DNA of 64,000 nucleotides from CAZEPJ01 sp964514105 (GCA_964514105.1 CAZEPJ010000007.1:22731-86730), one strand, 5' to 3'; counted from the stretch's first letter, positions 17,096 through 26,673 are shown. Notes: generated by a model from the letters alone, not told the origin. A program made the numbers and translations.

Positions 17096-17902
17096 TCAGT
17101 ACACGGGGTCCGGGAAGGTGACCATGGCGCGCGGCTTCCCGACCATGCGATACATGACCGGAGAGGCCCACCCTTCCTCCAGGAGTTCGTCGTCCGCTTC
17201 CAGGAGGATGCCGTCGTGGATGGCCCAGCTCCTGCCCCGCACCGTTGCGGCCAGTTGCCGGCATCGGAACGGCGTGCCGCCGGTCATCCGTTCGTGGAGC
17301 TTGCCTTGGGGCTGAAACAGGTCATGGATCCGCTTCATGAGGGGGTAGCCGCTGAAATAGCTGAAGCCGTGGCGTTCATACGTGATGGCGTTGTGGTAAA
17401 AGAGGGCCTCCAGTCGAATGCTCTTGATGTCGAGGATGCGACAGAAGAACTCCAGGCATTCGATGACCTCTCCCGTGATCTTGAGGCCCCGCCTCACCTG
17501 GCCCGGGAAAAGGCCTGCGTCCAGGGCCTTTCGCTCCTCGGGGAGGTTGCGGGACGCCCACCCGAACAAGGTGTCCTTGCCCTCCTCGTCCACATGGGTG
17601 AGAAAGCGGGGAGACGCCGGGTCATTGGCGATGAGGAAGTCCCAGTTGATCTGGGTGAAGTCCGCGGTGTCGGACAGCTGGATGGAGTACAGGGGGTCCT
17701 CGGCACCGTCCGGTTTGATCTCCACCAGGCAGGTCCGGTCGCCCCGAGGGCAGAAGAAGCGGACGGCTCGACGCCCCCGGGGGTCGCACAACGAGAGGGG
17801 ATGGATCTGAAACCGATGGTACAGGGAGGGGGGGATGAGGATGCGGTACAGACCCTCCTTCTCGGCTTGGGCGAGGCGGCTGATTCGCTGGATCCACGAC
17901 AT
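17096..17902 (-). CDS. Conserved-looking hypothetical protein
   Basis: A 268-residue soluble protein I do not recognise. It has no signal peptide or membrane helix. It is rich in aromatic residues, with a central Cys/aromatic segment (CLEFFCRILDIKS) and FSYFSGYPLMKRIHDLF. Start set at the ATG at 17902, preceded by AAGGGA; the frame remains open far upstream only because it runs antisense through the FDH-like gene. Divergent from the FDH/MetVF cluster with a 399-base shared promoter region, so it may be co-regulated with it. An enzyme role is possible but unsupported. Confidence 0.7.
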   Translation of the reverse strand: MSWIQRISRLAQAEKEGLYRILIPPSLYHRFQIHPLSLCDPRGRRAVRFFCPRGDRTCLVEIKPDGAEDPLYSIQLSDTADFTQINWDFLIANDPASPRFLTHVDEEGKDTLFGWASRNLPEERKALDAGLFPGQVRRGLKITGEVIECLEFFCRILDIKSIRLEALFYHNAITYERHGFSYFSGYPLMKRIHDLFQPQGKLHERMTGGTPFRCRQLAATVRGRSWAIHDGILLEADDELLEEGWASPVMYRMVGKPRAMVTFPDPVY

Positions 17903-18301
17903 GATCGGCCATCCCTTTTCGCCATCCTGTTTATCGGATTTGCGCCTGGATGTCAAAGCGCGGAATTGTCTACCCGATGACTTGACATTTGCATCGGCGG
18001 ATGCTCTGATTTCCTTGGGAATAACGTCCTTTCCGGGCACAGGTGCAAGGAGCCGCAGGGCCCGGCCGCAGCCCGGACCCGGGTTCAACGTGGATGCATG
18101 GCCCTTTTCTTCCCGAGGGGGCGAGGTCATGTCGCTCTGTCCCCGGCTATATGAGTTGCCCGCCACTGCCGTCAGCAGGAATGCACAGGATCGGAAGGCG
18201 CGCTCCGGAGCGCACCGGACGCCCGGGGAGGCGAGCCTGAGCGGGGGAGACGGCCGAGGATCGTTGACCCACCGGTTCGGGTCGCAGAGAGGAGGGTCGG
18301 C
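17903..18301. other. Divergent promoter region of the FDH-like cluster
   Basis: A 399-base interval between divergent genes. It carries the promoter pair described at 17951-18010 and a perfect 14-bp palindrome GCGCTCCGGAGCGC at 18200-18213, about 90 bases before the FDH-like start; this could be an operator or a leader hairpin. No CDS is supported. Confidence 0.5.
17951..18010. promoter_or_regulatory. Back-to-back promoters (TGTCAA ... TTGACA)
   Basis: Rightward: TTGACA at 17982-17987, 17-base spacer, TCTGAT at 18005-18010, pointing to the FDH-like cluster. Leftward: TTGACA on the minus strand at 17956-17951, with a weak TAAACA -10 17 bases on, pointing to the hypothetical gene. The two -35 hexamers form an inverted repeat with a 25-base spacer. 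Confidence 0.45.
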
Positions 18302-20995
18302 GTGAAGACCATCGCCATCACGTTGGACGGGGTGCCCGTCAGCGGCAGGCCCGGGATGACGATCCTGGAACTGGCCCAGGAGTTGAAGCTCAGAATCCCC
18401 ACGCTTTGCCACGACCCCTGCCTCAAGCCCGTGGGGGCCTGCCGCCTCTGTGTGGTGGAGGATGAGGCCAGCGGACGCCTCCTGGCCTCGTGCGTCACGC
18501 CCATCGCCTCGGGGATGCGGATCCGGACGGCCTCCCCCTCCGTGATGGAGGCCCGGCGGGTCATCGTCCGGCTGATGCTCGCCAACCATCCCGAGTCCTG
18601 CATCGTGTGCGACAAGGGCAATCGTTGCCAATTGCGCCAACTGGCGGCGGATCTGGGCATCGGCCGCCTGGACTACGACCGGATCCCGTCCTACAGCGGG
18701 GTGCAGGACGCCAACCCGTTCATCGTCCGGGATCTGAGCAAGTGCATCCTGTGCGCCAAGTGCGTGCGTGCGGACCAGGAGTTGGTGGTGGTGGGCGCCC
18801 TGGACTACGTGAACCGGGGGTTCGACGCCAGGCCGGCTACGGTCATGGACGCGCCGCTGGAGCGCTCCGAGTGCACGTTCTGCGGGACCTGCGTCTCTCT
18901 TTGTCCCACGGGGGCGCTCATGGAGAGGGAGCTCCCCCATCGGGGCACCGCCGGCCGACGGGTGGCCACCGTCTGCTCGTATTGCGGATGCGGCTGCGCC
19001 CTCTGGATCCACGTTGCGGACACGAGTGTGGCCCGTGTGACCCCCGGGCCTGCGGGATCGGTCAACGGTGCCACCCTGTGCGTGCGAGGCCATTACGGGG
19101 GCGACTATCTGGGGCACCCGGAGCGGCTCACGTCCCCCCTCATCCGGCGGGACGGCAGGCTGGAGCCTGCGTCGTGGGATGAGGCGCTGGACGCGGTGGC
19201 CGACGGTCTCCGGGAAATCGCCCGGCGGGACGGTCCGGCCGCCGTGGGGCTCTTCGGGTCCACCCAGTGCACCAACGAGGAGAACTACCTGTTTCAGAAG
19301 CTGGGTCGCAAGGCCCTGGGGACGCCCCACATCGACAACGGGGCCCGCTTCAGCGGCATCGCCAGCGTGCTGGGCCTCGGCAGTGTCCTGGGCGTGGGCG
19401 CATCCACCAATCCCCTGGAGGATCTGCAGGGGGCTCAGGTGATCCTGGTGGTCGGGGCGCAGCCGGCCGAATCTCACCCCGTGGCCAGCTACCGGATCAA
19501 ACAGGCCGTGCGGCATCGTGGGGCCCAGTTGATCTGGGCGGGCCCTCTGGCGGAGTCCATGTCAGCCATGGCACGGATCTGGTTGCGGCATCGACCCGGG
19601 GCCGAGCTTTCCCTGATCCTGGGGCTCATGCGGGTGCTGGTCCTGGAGGGATTGTGGCGGCCGGATCTGTTGGGCGGGCAATCCCAGGCCGTGGAGTGGC
19701 TGCAGCGGGCCTTGGCAAGGCTGGATCCATCGGCCCTGGAGGCGCACACGGGGGTGGATGGGGCGACCCTGCGGGAGGCGGCCCGGCTCTTGTCCTCCAC
19801 GCGGCGCTGCGCCCTGGTCTTCGGGGCGGGCGTCTCCAGGTCAGCGGACGCCCTGGAGACGATCCGCTCAGTGGCCCGGATGGCCCTGCTCCTGGGCTGC
19901 CTCGGGGTGGCGGGCGGGGGGGTCTACCCCCTGGACCGGGGGGCCAATACCCAGGGGGCGTGCGACATGGGCACCGTGCCCGAGTGGCTGCCGGGGTACG
20001 CTGCCGTGGGGAACCCCGAGGCCCGGGAGTCCCTGGGGAAGCTCTGGGGCCAGGCGCCCCCCGCCGGGCCCGGCTGGTCGTTGTGCGAGATGCTCGAGGC
20101 GGCGAGACGGAGCCGGCTGCGGGCCCTGTACGTGCTGGGAGAAAACCCGGCGGCCCTGCTGCCCCGACAGGGGCGAGAGGCCCTGGCCGGATTGGAATTC
20201 CTGGTCGTCCAGGATCTCTTTCTCACCGAGACGGCGGCCCAGGCTCACGTGGTCCTGCCGGGGGCGGGATTCGCGGAGAAGGACGGGACGTACACCAACC
20301 TGGAGCGACGGGTGCAGAGGATCCGGGCGGCTGTGAAGCCGCCGGGGGACGCCCGACCCGACTCGTGGATCCTGGCGGAGCTGCTTCGCCGGATGGGAGA
20401 GACCGCGGAGTTCGAAGCGGTGTCGGACGTGATGCGAGAGATCGCCGCGGCGGTCCCCCAGTACCGGGGCATCCAGTATTCCCGCCTGGAGGGGGGAGGG
20501 CTGTTCTGGCCCTGCGGGGACGAACGGTCTCAGGGGGAGGGCATCCTGTACCGGGGCGGAATCCCCGGATCCGGCCTGGACCGGTCCGGGGCGATCTCCG
20601 CCACGACAATCCCGGAGGCGGATCCGGATCATCCGTGGTTGGCCGTTGCGGGCGAGACGCATTTTCACTTCGGGGGAGGGACCCGCTCCCGCAGGTCGGC
20701 CCGGCTTCGAGGCGCCTTCCCCGCACCCCGGGCTCGCCTGCACCCCCAGGACATGGCCGGGGCCTCGCTGGACGCCGGGGATCTGGCGCGCCTCATCTCC
20801 CCACACGGCTCCATGAGCTGCACGGTCACGGGGGACGCGGGCGTCCCCAGGGGTGTGGTCTGGGTGGTGCAGGGTCCGGAGGGGGGGGGCATGGCGGCGC
20901 TCATGCCCTGGCGGTGGGATCCCGTGACCAAGATGCCGCAGCTCCATTGCGTCCGCGTGAGGTTGGAGAAGATCCCCGCGCAGGCGGCTGGATGA
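18302..20995 (+). CDS. Formate dehydrogenase alpha-like / NuoG-like subunit, catalytic residues replaced
   Basis: An 897-residue iron-sulfur/molybdopterin-fold protein. The N-terminus is NuoG-like: a [2Fe-2S] set C-x10-C-x2-C-x13-C, a His-ligated [4Fe-4S] motif HPESCIVCDKGNRC, then ferredoxin clusters CILCAKCVRAD and CTFCGTCVSLCP. In the first, the expected fourth Cys is Asp158. The molybdopterin domain opens with a further 4Fe motif (CSYCGCGC, LCVRG). NAD-linked formate dehydrogenases carry Sec/Cys-His at the site after NEENYLFQKL. This protein has GARFSGIASV, so Ser351 and Gly352 sit where Sec/Cys and His are expected. Formate oxidation is therefore doubtful; an electron-relay role like complex I NuoG is plausible. 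It is followed by NuoE-like, NuoF-GltD, MetV and MetF genes. Confidence 0.88.
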   Translation: MKTIAITLDGVPVSGRPGMTILELAQELKLRIPTLCHDPCLKPVGACRLCVVEDEASGRLLASCVTPIASGMRIRTASPSVMEARRVIVRLMLANHPESCIVCDKGNRCQLRQLAADLGIGRLDYDRIPSYSGVQDANPFIVRDLSKCILCAKCVRADQELVVVGALDYVNRGFDARPATVMDAPLERSECTFCGTCVSLCPTGALMERELPHRGTAGRRVATVCSYCGCGCALWIHVADTSVARVTPGPAGSVNGATLCVRGHYGGDYLGHPERLTSPLIRRDGRLEPASWDEALDAVADGLREIARRDGPAAVGLFGSTQCTNEENYLFQKLGRKALGTPHIDNGARFSGIASVLGLGSVLGVGASTNPLEDLQGAQVILVVGAQPAESHPVASYRIKQAVRHRGAQLIWAGPLAESMSAMARIWLRHRPGAELSLILGLMRVLVLEGLWRPDLLGGQSQAVEWLQRALARLDPSALEAHTGVDGATLREAARLLSSTRRCALVFGAGVSRSADALETIRSVARMALLLGCLGVAGGGVYPLDRGANTQGACDMGTVPEWLPGYAAVGNPEARESLGKLWGQAPPAGPGWSLCEMLEAARRSRLRALYVLGENPAALLPRQGREALAGLEFLVVQDLFLTETAAQAHVVLPGAGFAEKDGTYTNLERRVQRIRAAVKPPGDARPDSWILAELLRRMGETAEFEAVSDVMREIAAAVPQYRGIQYSRLEGGGLFWPCGDERSQGEGILYRGGIPGSGLDRSGAISATTIPEADPDHPWLAVAGETHFHFGGGTRSRRSARLRGAFPAPRARLHPQDMAGASLDAGDLARLISPHGSMSCTVTGDAGVPRGVVWVVQGPEGGGMAALMPWRWDPVTKMPQLHCVRVRLEKIPAQAAG

Positions 20996-21005
20996 AGGAG
21001 GTTCC

Positions 21006-21542
21006 ATGACAGCGGAGACCCCCCCCGGCATGGAAGGCGTTGACCCTGCGGCGCTTTATGCGATCCTGGAGCGGGCCCGGGGACGCAAAGATGCCCTCAT
21101 CCCCGTGCTCCAGCAGGTCCAGGAGCGATACGGGTACATCCCCTGGGGCACCATACCCGCCATCGCAGCAAGCCTGGGGCTCTTTCCGGCGCAAGTGCAG
21201 GGGGTGGTGACCTTCTACGCCCAGTTCTCCCTGACTCCCCGGGGCAAGAACGTGGTCCGGGTGTGCCGGGGGACGGCCTGTCACGTCAGGGGCGGGAAGT
21301 CGGTGCTCAAGGTGGCCCAACAGCAGCTCGGGATCCACGACGGGGAGACCCGCCGGGATCTGAGGTTCACGCTGGAGACGGTGGCATGCCTCGGGACATG
21401 CTTCCTGGCCCCTGTCATGATGGTGAACCGCAACTACTATGGCAGGCTCGTGCCGCCGCAAGTGCAGTCGATCCTCAGGCAGTACGATTCGGGCCCGGAG
21501 GCCTCCCACGACACGCGGCTCGGTGAGAGCGAGGGGGCTTGA
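21006..21542 (+). CDS. NuoE-like thioredoxin-fold [2Fe-2S] subunit
   Basis: A 178-residue diaphorase subunit. The helical N-terminus (LIPVLQQVQERYGYIPWGTI) leads to a thioredoxin-like domain with [2Fe-2S] ligands CRGTAC and CLGTC in the usual order. AAGGAGG precedes the ATG, 10 bases after the FDH-like stop. NuoE-type proteins pass electrons between the NAD(H)/FMN site of a NuoF-like partner and other clusters, which fits its neighbours on both sides. Confidence 0.95.
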   Translation: MTAETPPGMEGVDPAALYAILERARGRKDALIPVLQQVQERYGYIPWGTIPAIAASLGLFPAQVQGVVTFYAQFSLTPRGKNVVRVCRGTACHVRGGKSVLKVAQQQLGIHDGETRRDLRFTLETVACLGTCFLAPVMMVNRNYYGRLVPPQVQSILRQYDSGPEASHDTRLGESEGA

Positions 21543-21603
21543 CGGCGGGGTTGACCCAGCCGGGTCCCGGGCCGGATGCGGGGGGACCCTGAGAGGTATC
21601 GCC

Positions 21604-24600
21604 ATGGTCCAGATGACGAGCGTCGATGGGTTGGAGGAGTACCGCCAAGAGCTGTGCAGCCGGCGCGACCCGAGCGGCTTGCGCGTGCGCCTGTGCATGA
21701 CCGGCTGCCGGGCGTACGGCGCCGTGGAAATCCGCGATGCGCTCCACGAGGCGATCCGGCATGGGGGCATGGAGGGCCATGTGGAGGTCCGGGAGACCGG
21801 CTGCCATGGGTTCTGCGCCAAGGCGCCGGTGATGTGCGTGGATCCGGCCGGACTGGTCTATCAGGAGGTGCGCCCGGAGGACGCGCCGCAGATCGTGAAG
21901 GAGACCATCCAGGAGGGCAAGACGATCGAGCGGCTCCTGTATCTGGATCCCCAATGCGGGGAGCGCTGCGCCACAAGGGATCGGATTCCCTTCTATCGAA
22001 GCCAGCAGCGGCGGGTGCTGCGCCTTTGCGGCCTCATCGATCCCAAGTGCATCGGCCAGTACATCCTCGAAGGGGGGTACGGAGCCCTGACACGGGTGCT
22101 CCGGGAGATGCGCCCGGAGGATGTCATCCAGGAGGTGGAGCGAGCGGGGCTTCGGGGGCGGGGGGGNNNNNNNNNNTCTCCCCCCCGGGGGGGGGGGCGG
22201 CGGGGGGCGGGGGCGGGGGGGGGGCGGGGGGGTTCCCCACGGGGCGCAAGTGGGATCTCACCCGTCAATCCGCAGGGGATTACAAGTATCTGGTGTGCAA
22301 TGCGGACGAAGGCGATCCGGGCGCCTTCATGGACCGGGCCGTCCTGGAGGGCGACCCCCACAGCGTCATCGAAGGCATGCTCGTCGGGGCTTTCGCCATG
22401 GGCGCCCGGGAAGGCTACGTGTACGTCCGGGCCGAGTATCCCATCGCCGTGGAACACCTCCGCATCGCGGTTCGGCAGGCCGAGGAAATGGGCCTCCTGG
22501 GGGAGGCCATCCTGGGGACCGACTTCTCGTTCCAGCTCCACATCAAGGAGGGCGCCGGGGCCTTCGTGTGCGGGGAGGAGACGGCCCTGCTGGCTTCCAT
22601 CGAGGGCCGCCGGGGGATGCCCAGAAGCCGCCCGCCCTTCCCGGCCCAGGCCGGCCTCTGGGGAAAGCCCACCTGCATCAACAACGTGGAGACCTTCGCC
22701 AACATCCGGGGCATCATCCTGGAGGGCGCGGATGCATACGCCTCACTGGGGACGGAGCGCTCCCGGGGGACGAAGATCTTCTCCCTGGCCGGAAAGGTCA
22801 ACAACACGGGGCTGGTGGAAGTGCCCATCGGCATCAGCATGCGGCAGATCATCTATGACGTGGGCGGGGGGATACCCCGGGGACGGCGGTTCAAGGCGGT
22901 GCAGATGGGGGGGCCTTCCGGCGGGTGCGTGCCGGCACGACACCTGGATCTGCCGGTGGACTACGACTCCCTCCAGGCCATCGGCGCCATCATGGGCTCG
23001 GGCGGCATGGTGGTCATGGACGAGAACAACTGCATGGTGGACATCGCCCGCTTCTTCCTGAGTTTCACCCAGTCGGAGTCCTGCGGAAAATGCTCGCCCT
23101 GCCGTCTGGGAACCACCCAGATGCTCTCCATTCTCAACCGCATCACCCGGGGCGAAGGAGTGGCCGGGGACATCGAGCGACTCCTGGAGATCGGCGAAGC
23201 GGTGCGTCGTTCCTCGTTGTGCGGTCTGGGGCAGACGTGCGCCAATCCCGTGCTTTCCACCCTGCGGTACTTCCGGGACGAGTACCAGGCGCACATCCTG
23301 GAGCGAAGATGTCCCGCCGCCTCCTGCGAAAACATGATCATCTCGGCCTGCCAGCACGCCTGCCCGGCCGGCATCGACGTGCCCAACTACGTGGCCTATG
23401 TGGCCGAGGGGAAGTTCCGCGAGGCCGCCGAGCTGATCCGGGAGCGCAATCCCTTCCCGGGCATCTGCGGCCGCGTCTGCCACCACCCCTGCGAAGGGAA
23501 GTGCCGGCGGGGGGAGCTGGACGAGCCCATCTCCATCCGGGCCCTCAAGCGCGCGGCGGCGGATTGGTATTACGCCCACGTGACAGAGGATCCTGACCCG
23601 TTCCCCATTCGGTCGAATCAGCGGGTGGCGGTGGTGGGGGCGGGGCCGGCGGGGTTGAGCTGCGCCTTTTATGTCCGGAAGATGGGATACGCCGCGACGG
23701 TCTTCGAGGCCCTGCCAGTGGGCGGTGGGATGATGGGGGTGGCCATTCCCGACTTCCGGCTCCCCAAGGAGGTCATCCAGCAGGACATCCGATACATCCA
23801 GGCACGGGGCGTGGAAATCCAGTACAACGTCCCCATCACCAGTCAGCGCGGGGTGGAGAACCTGCTCAAGGAAGGGTTCAGCGCCGTCTTCTTGGCAGCG
23901 GGCGCCCAGCGCAGCCAGCGCATCGGCATCCCGGGGGAGTTGGAGGGGGTGGAGGGGCTGCTGTACGGCTTGAGCTTTCTGCGGGACGTGAAGGTGGGCA
24001 AGGGCGTGGAGGTGGGGCGGCGGGTCGCGGTCATCGGCGGCGGAAACACCGCCATGGACTCGGCCCGGAGCGCCAGGCGGCTGGGGGCTGGCGAGGTGCA
24101 CGTTTTCTACCGCAGGTCTCTGGAGGAAATGCCGGTGAGCATGCGGGAGTACCGGGAAGCGGTGGAGGAGGGGATCACCTTCCATTTTCTCACCAATCCC
24201 ACCCGCATCGTCCACGAGGGGTGGCGCGTCAAGGGCCTGGAGTGCATCCTCATGGAGCCCGGGGAGGCCGACGAGTCGGGCCGCCGCCGCCCCGTGCCCG
24301 TCGAGGGCAGCGAGTTCTTCTTCGAGGCCGACACCGTGATCCCGGCCGTGGGTCAGGCCCCGGACCTCTCCTTTCTGCCCGAGGACACCAAGCTGGAGCG
24401 GGCCCGTTGGGGGGCGCTGCAGGTCGACCCCAACAGCCTGGCCACCAACGTGCCCGGCATCTTTGCCGGCGGGGACTTTGTCACGGGGCCCACCACGGTC
24501 ATCCAGGCCATCGCCGCGGGAAGGCGGGCGGCCCTGGCCGTGGACAAGTACCTGCGGCAGGATCCGAGCCGTGTGGAGATCCGGGACGAGAAGTGCACGG

Positions 24601-24782
24601 TGATCCACGATGTGGAGATGGCCTCGGACCGGGAGGACGTCGGGGCCAGACCCAGGTTGGAGGTCCCATCGCTGCCCCCCGGGCAGCGCGTGCAGGGATT
24701 CATGGAGATCGAGACGGGGTACACGGAGGCCCAGGCCATGGAGGAGGCACGGCGCTGCCTCCGGTGCGACCTGGAGGCATAG
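21604..24782 (+). CDS. NuoF-GltD fusion: NADH/FMN subunit joined to NAD(P)H oxidoreductase (interrupted by gap)
   Basis: Flavo-iron-sulfur protein of about 1040 residues. Order: a second thioredoxin-like [2Fe-2S] domain (CMTGC, TGCHGFCAKAP); NuoF core with GLRGRG before the gap and GGFPTGRKW, YLVCNADEGDPGAFMDR, CGEETALLASIEG after it; the [4Fe-4S] motif SCGKCSPCRLG; then a GltD-like half with two cluster motifs (CQHACPAGID, CGRVCHHPCEGKC), FAD site VAVVGAGPAGLSC and NAD(P) site VAVIGGGNTAMDSA. The run of 10 N at 22167-22176, followed by a low-complexity G/C stretch to about 22231, breaks the frame exactly inside the FMN glycine loop. This is best explained as an assembly fault, not a pseudogene. 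Start at the ATG at 21604. The fusion would let NADH and a second pyridine nucleotide or flavin site share electrons. Confidence 0.9.
22167..22231. other. Assembly gap and corrupted G-rich stretch inside the NuoF domain
   Basis: Ten N followed by about 55 bases of nearly pure G/C that add residues not found in NuoF proteins and shift the frame. The conserved loop on either side (GRG before, GGFPTG after) would join with little or nothing missing. Confidence 0.9.
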
Positions 24783-24876
24783 GGGCCGTGGGCAGGGCGG
24801 AACTGGCAGTGCGGCGCATGCGCCGCGCAGTGAGGGGCGCGGGGTGGGAAGCGCCGCCCCGTGAAGGAGGAGGCAG

Positions 24877-25542
24877 ATGATCCGGTCCATCACCAGGCAG
24901 AAGAGCACGGAGCAGATCCTGGCGCTCCTTGAGGGAATGGGGCGCCTCTTCATCGTGGGGTGCGGGACCTGCGTCACCCTGTGCCGGACGGGAGGAGCCC
25001 CGGAGGTGGAGGAGATGAGCCTTCGCCTCAAGGGCCTGGGCAAGTTCATCACCGGGACCATGGTCATCCCCGTCGCCTGTGACGAGATCTCCCAGGAAGC
25101 CCTCGCCGAGCGCGCGGAGGAGATCGGGAACGCCGGGGCATGCCTCATCATGACCTGCGCCTTCGGGGTGCAGACCATCGCGCGCCAGGTGGAGATCCCC
25201 GTGATCCCGGCCCTGGATACCCTGTTCATCGGAAAGGAGCGGGGCGTGGGCCGGTTCGACGAGATCTGCACGCAGTGTGGGGACTGCATCCTGGGGGAGA
25301 CGGGGGGCCTGTGCCCCGTGACCAATTGCCACAAGGGCCTGGTCAATGGTCCGTGCGGGGGGACCAACAACGGCAAATGCGAGATCGACCCGGACAAGGA
25401 TTGTGTCTGGACCCTCATCTACGAGAGGCTCAAGGAGCAGGGAAAGCTGGATCGAATGCGCCGGTATCAGCCTCCCCGCAACCACCAGGTCTCACCCAGA
25501 CCGGGCAAGATCTTCATTGCCGCGGAAGAAAGGAGGGGGTGA
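24877..25542 (+). CDS. metV: MetV, methylene-tetrahydrofolate reductase C-terminal-type Fe-S protein
   Basis: A 221-residue partner of MetF in Wood-Ljungdahl and related C1 pathways. It shows the Cys-rich pattern of the family: VGCGTCVTLCRTGG near the N-terminus, MTCAFGVQT in the middle, and CTQCGDCILGETGGLCPVTNCHKGLVNGPCGG in the C-terminal half. Those Cys bind clusters or zinc and relay electrons to the MetF flavin. GGAGGAGG precedes the ATG. It is placed between the NuoF-GltD fusion and metF, so the three genes probably encode one electron-input path for 5,10-methylene-THF reduction. Confidence 0.92.
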   Translation: MIRSITRQKSTEQILALLEGMGRLFIVGCGTCVTLCRTGGAPEVEEMSLRLKGLGKFITGTMVIPVACDEISQEALAERAEEIGNAGACLIMTCAFGVQTIARQVEIPVIPALDTLFIGKERGVGRFDEICTQCGDCILGETGGLCPVTNCHKGLVNGPCGGTNNGKCEIDPDKDCVWTLIYERLKEQGKLDRMRRYQPPRNHQVSPRPGKIFIAAEERRG

Positions 25543-25543
25543 G

Positions 25544-26443
25544 ATGGGTCTGCGGTTCCGGGAGATCCTCCAGTCGGGCCGGTTCGTGGTCACCAGCGAG
25601 ATCGGGCCGCCCAAAGGGACCAATCTGGCCAAGGTCGAGCATCACATCGAGCTGCTCAAGGATCAGGTGGACGCCCTCAACGTCACCGACCATCAAAGCT
25701 CGGTCATGCGCTACCCCTCCCTGGGCGGGGCCCTGCTGGTCCGGGAGCGGGGGGGGGAGCCCATTCTCCAGATGACCTGCCGGGACCGCAATCGACTGGC
25801 CCTCCAGGCGGACCTGCTGTTCGCCTCCAGCCGGGGTGTGAACAACGTGCTGTGCCTCACGGGGGACGCGGTGGTGGTGGGAGACCACAAGGAGGCCAAA
25901 GGGGTCTTCGATCTGGATTCGAGCCAGCTTCTGGCCGCCATTCGGCTCCTGGAGAAGGGGAAGGACCTGGGGGGAAACGACCTGGACGGCGCCGTGGAGT
26001 TCTGCGCCGGGGCCATCGTCACGCCCGAGGCCAAGCCGTTGGATCCCCAGCTGGTCAAGTTCGAGAAGAAGGTCGAGGCAGGGGCGGAGTTCATCCAGAC
26101 CCAGGCCATCTACGACTTGGAGAACTTCGATCGGTTCATGGAATACGCCCGGCCCTTCGGCGTCAAGATCCTGGCCGGTATCATCCTGCTGACGTCCTGG
26201 CGCATGGCCGAGTACATGAACAAGAACGTCCCCGGGGTGTTCGTGCCACAGCCCCTCATCGACGAGATGAAGGCCGCTCCCAAGGGGGAGGCGATTCGGG
26301 TCGGGGTGGAGATCGCCGGGCGCATGGTCCGCACGATCCAGGAGAAGCGGATGTGCGACGGCGTCCATATCATGGCCATCGGACGAGAGGAACTGGTCCC
26401 CCATATCCTCCGGGCGGCGGGGGTAGATGGATCGGCTCGGTGA
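25544..26443 (+). CDS. metF: 5,10-methylenetetrahydrofolate reductase
   Basis: TIM-barrel flavoprotein of 299 residues reducing methylene-THF to methyl-THF. N-terminal VVTSEIGPPKGTNL, then DALNVTDHQSSVMRY, the CLTGDAV loop and EFIQTQAIYDLENF are family hallmarks. Start at the ATG at 25544 with AAAGGAGGGGG upstream, immediately after the metV stop. The MetVF arrangement is the type whose electron donor is supplied by partner proteins, here apparently the upstream NuoEFG-like/GltD subunits. Product can enter acetyl-CoA synthesis or methionine synthesis; neither downstream enzyme is in the window. Confidence 0.95.
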   Translation: MGLRFREILQSGRFVVTSEIGPPKGTNLAKVEHHIELLKDQVDALNVTDHQSSVMRYPSLGGALLVRERGGEPILQMTCRDRNRLALQADLLFASSRGVNNVLCLTGDAVVVGDHKEAKGVFDLDSSQLLAAIRLLEKGKDLGGNDLDGAVEFCAGAIVTPEAKPLDPQLVKFEKKVEAGAEFIQTQAIYDLENFDRFMEYARPFGVKILAGIILLTSWRMAEYMNKNVPGVFVPQPLIDEMKAAPKGEAIRVGVEIAGRMVRTIQEKRMCDGVHIMAIGREELVPHILRAAGVDGSAR

Positions 26444-26565
26444 CCCGGCTCCCGAGGTCAGGCCCCGGAGGCGCTGCCCCGGGGGGCCTTTGGCCCGACC
26501 GAGCCGTTGCCGAACCAGGGGTCGGCACCCGCTCCCGAAGGGTCGCACGGAAACCGGGATATGGA

Positions 26566-26588
26566 TTGACATTTGGGTCCCGGCATTG
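26566..26588 (+). promoter_or_regulatory. Possible sigma70 promoter upstream of response regulator
   Basis: Perfect TTGACA at 26566-26571, but the hexamer 17 bases on (GACATT) is a poor -10. The surrounding 230 bases contain no gene. Confidence 0.3.
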
Positions 26589-26673
26589 GACATTGTTCCC
26601 CGGGCTCGTCCCGATGGGCAGCAAGGGGGTGCGAATCCCAAATCCTCCAGCGGAGTGGAAAGGAGTGCTTGCC

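Noticed and set aside
17903..19516. Upstream extension of the hypothetical gene on the minus strand
   Set aside because: Runs antisense through the FDH-like gene; the real start is at 17902 with a ribosome site.
18302..20995. Simple annotation as formate dehydrogenase
   Set aside because: Catalytic Sec/Cys and His are replaced by Ser and Gly; kept as FDH-like/NuoG-like.
21439..23061. Two overlapping frames across the first N gap as separate proteins
   Set aside because: Each contains half of NuoF; conserved motifs join across the gap, so it is one gene with a sequencing fault.
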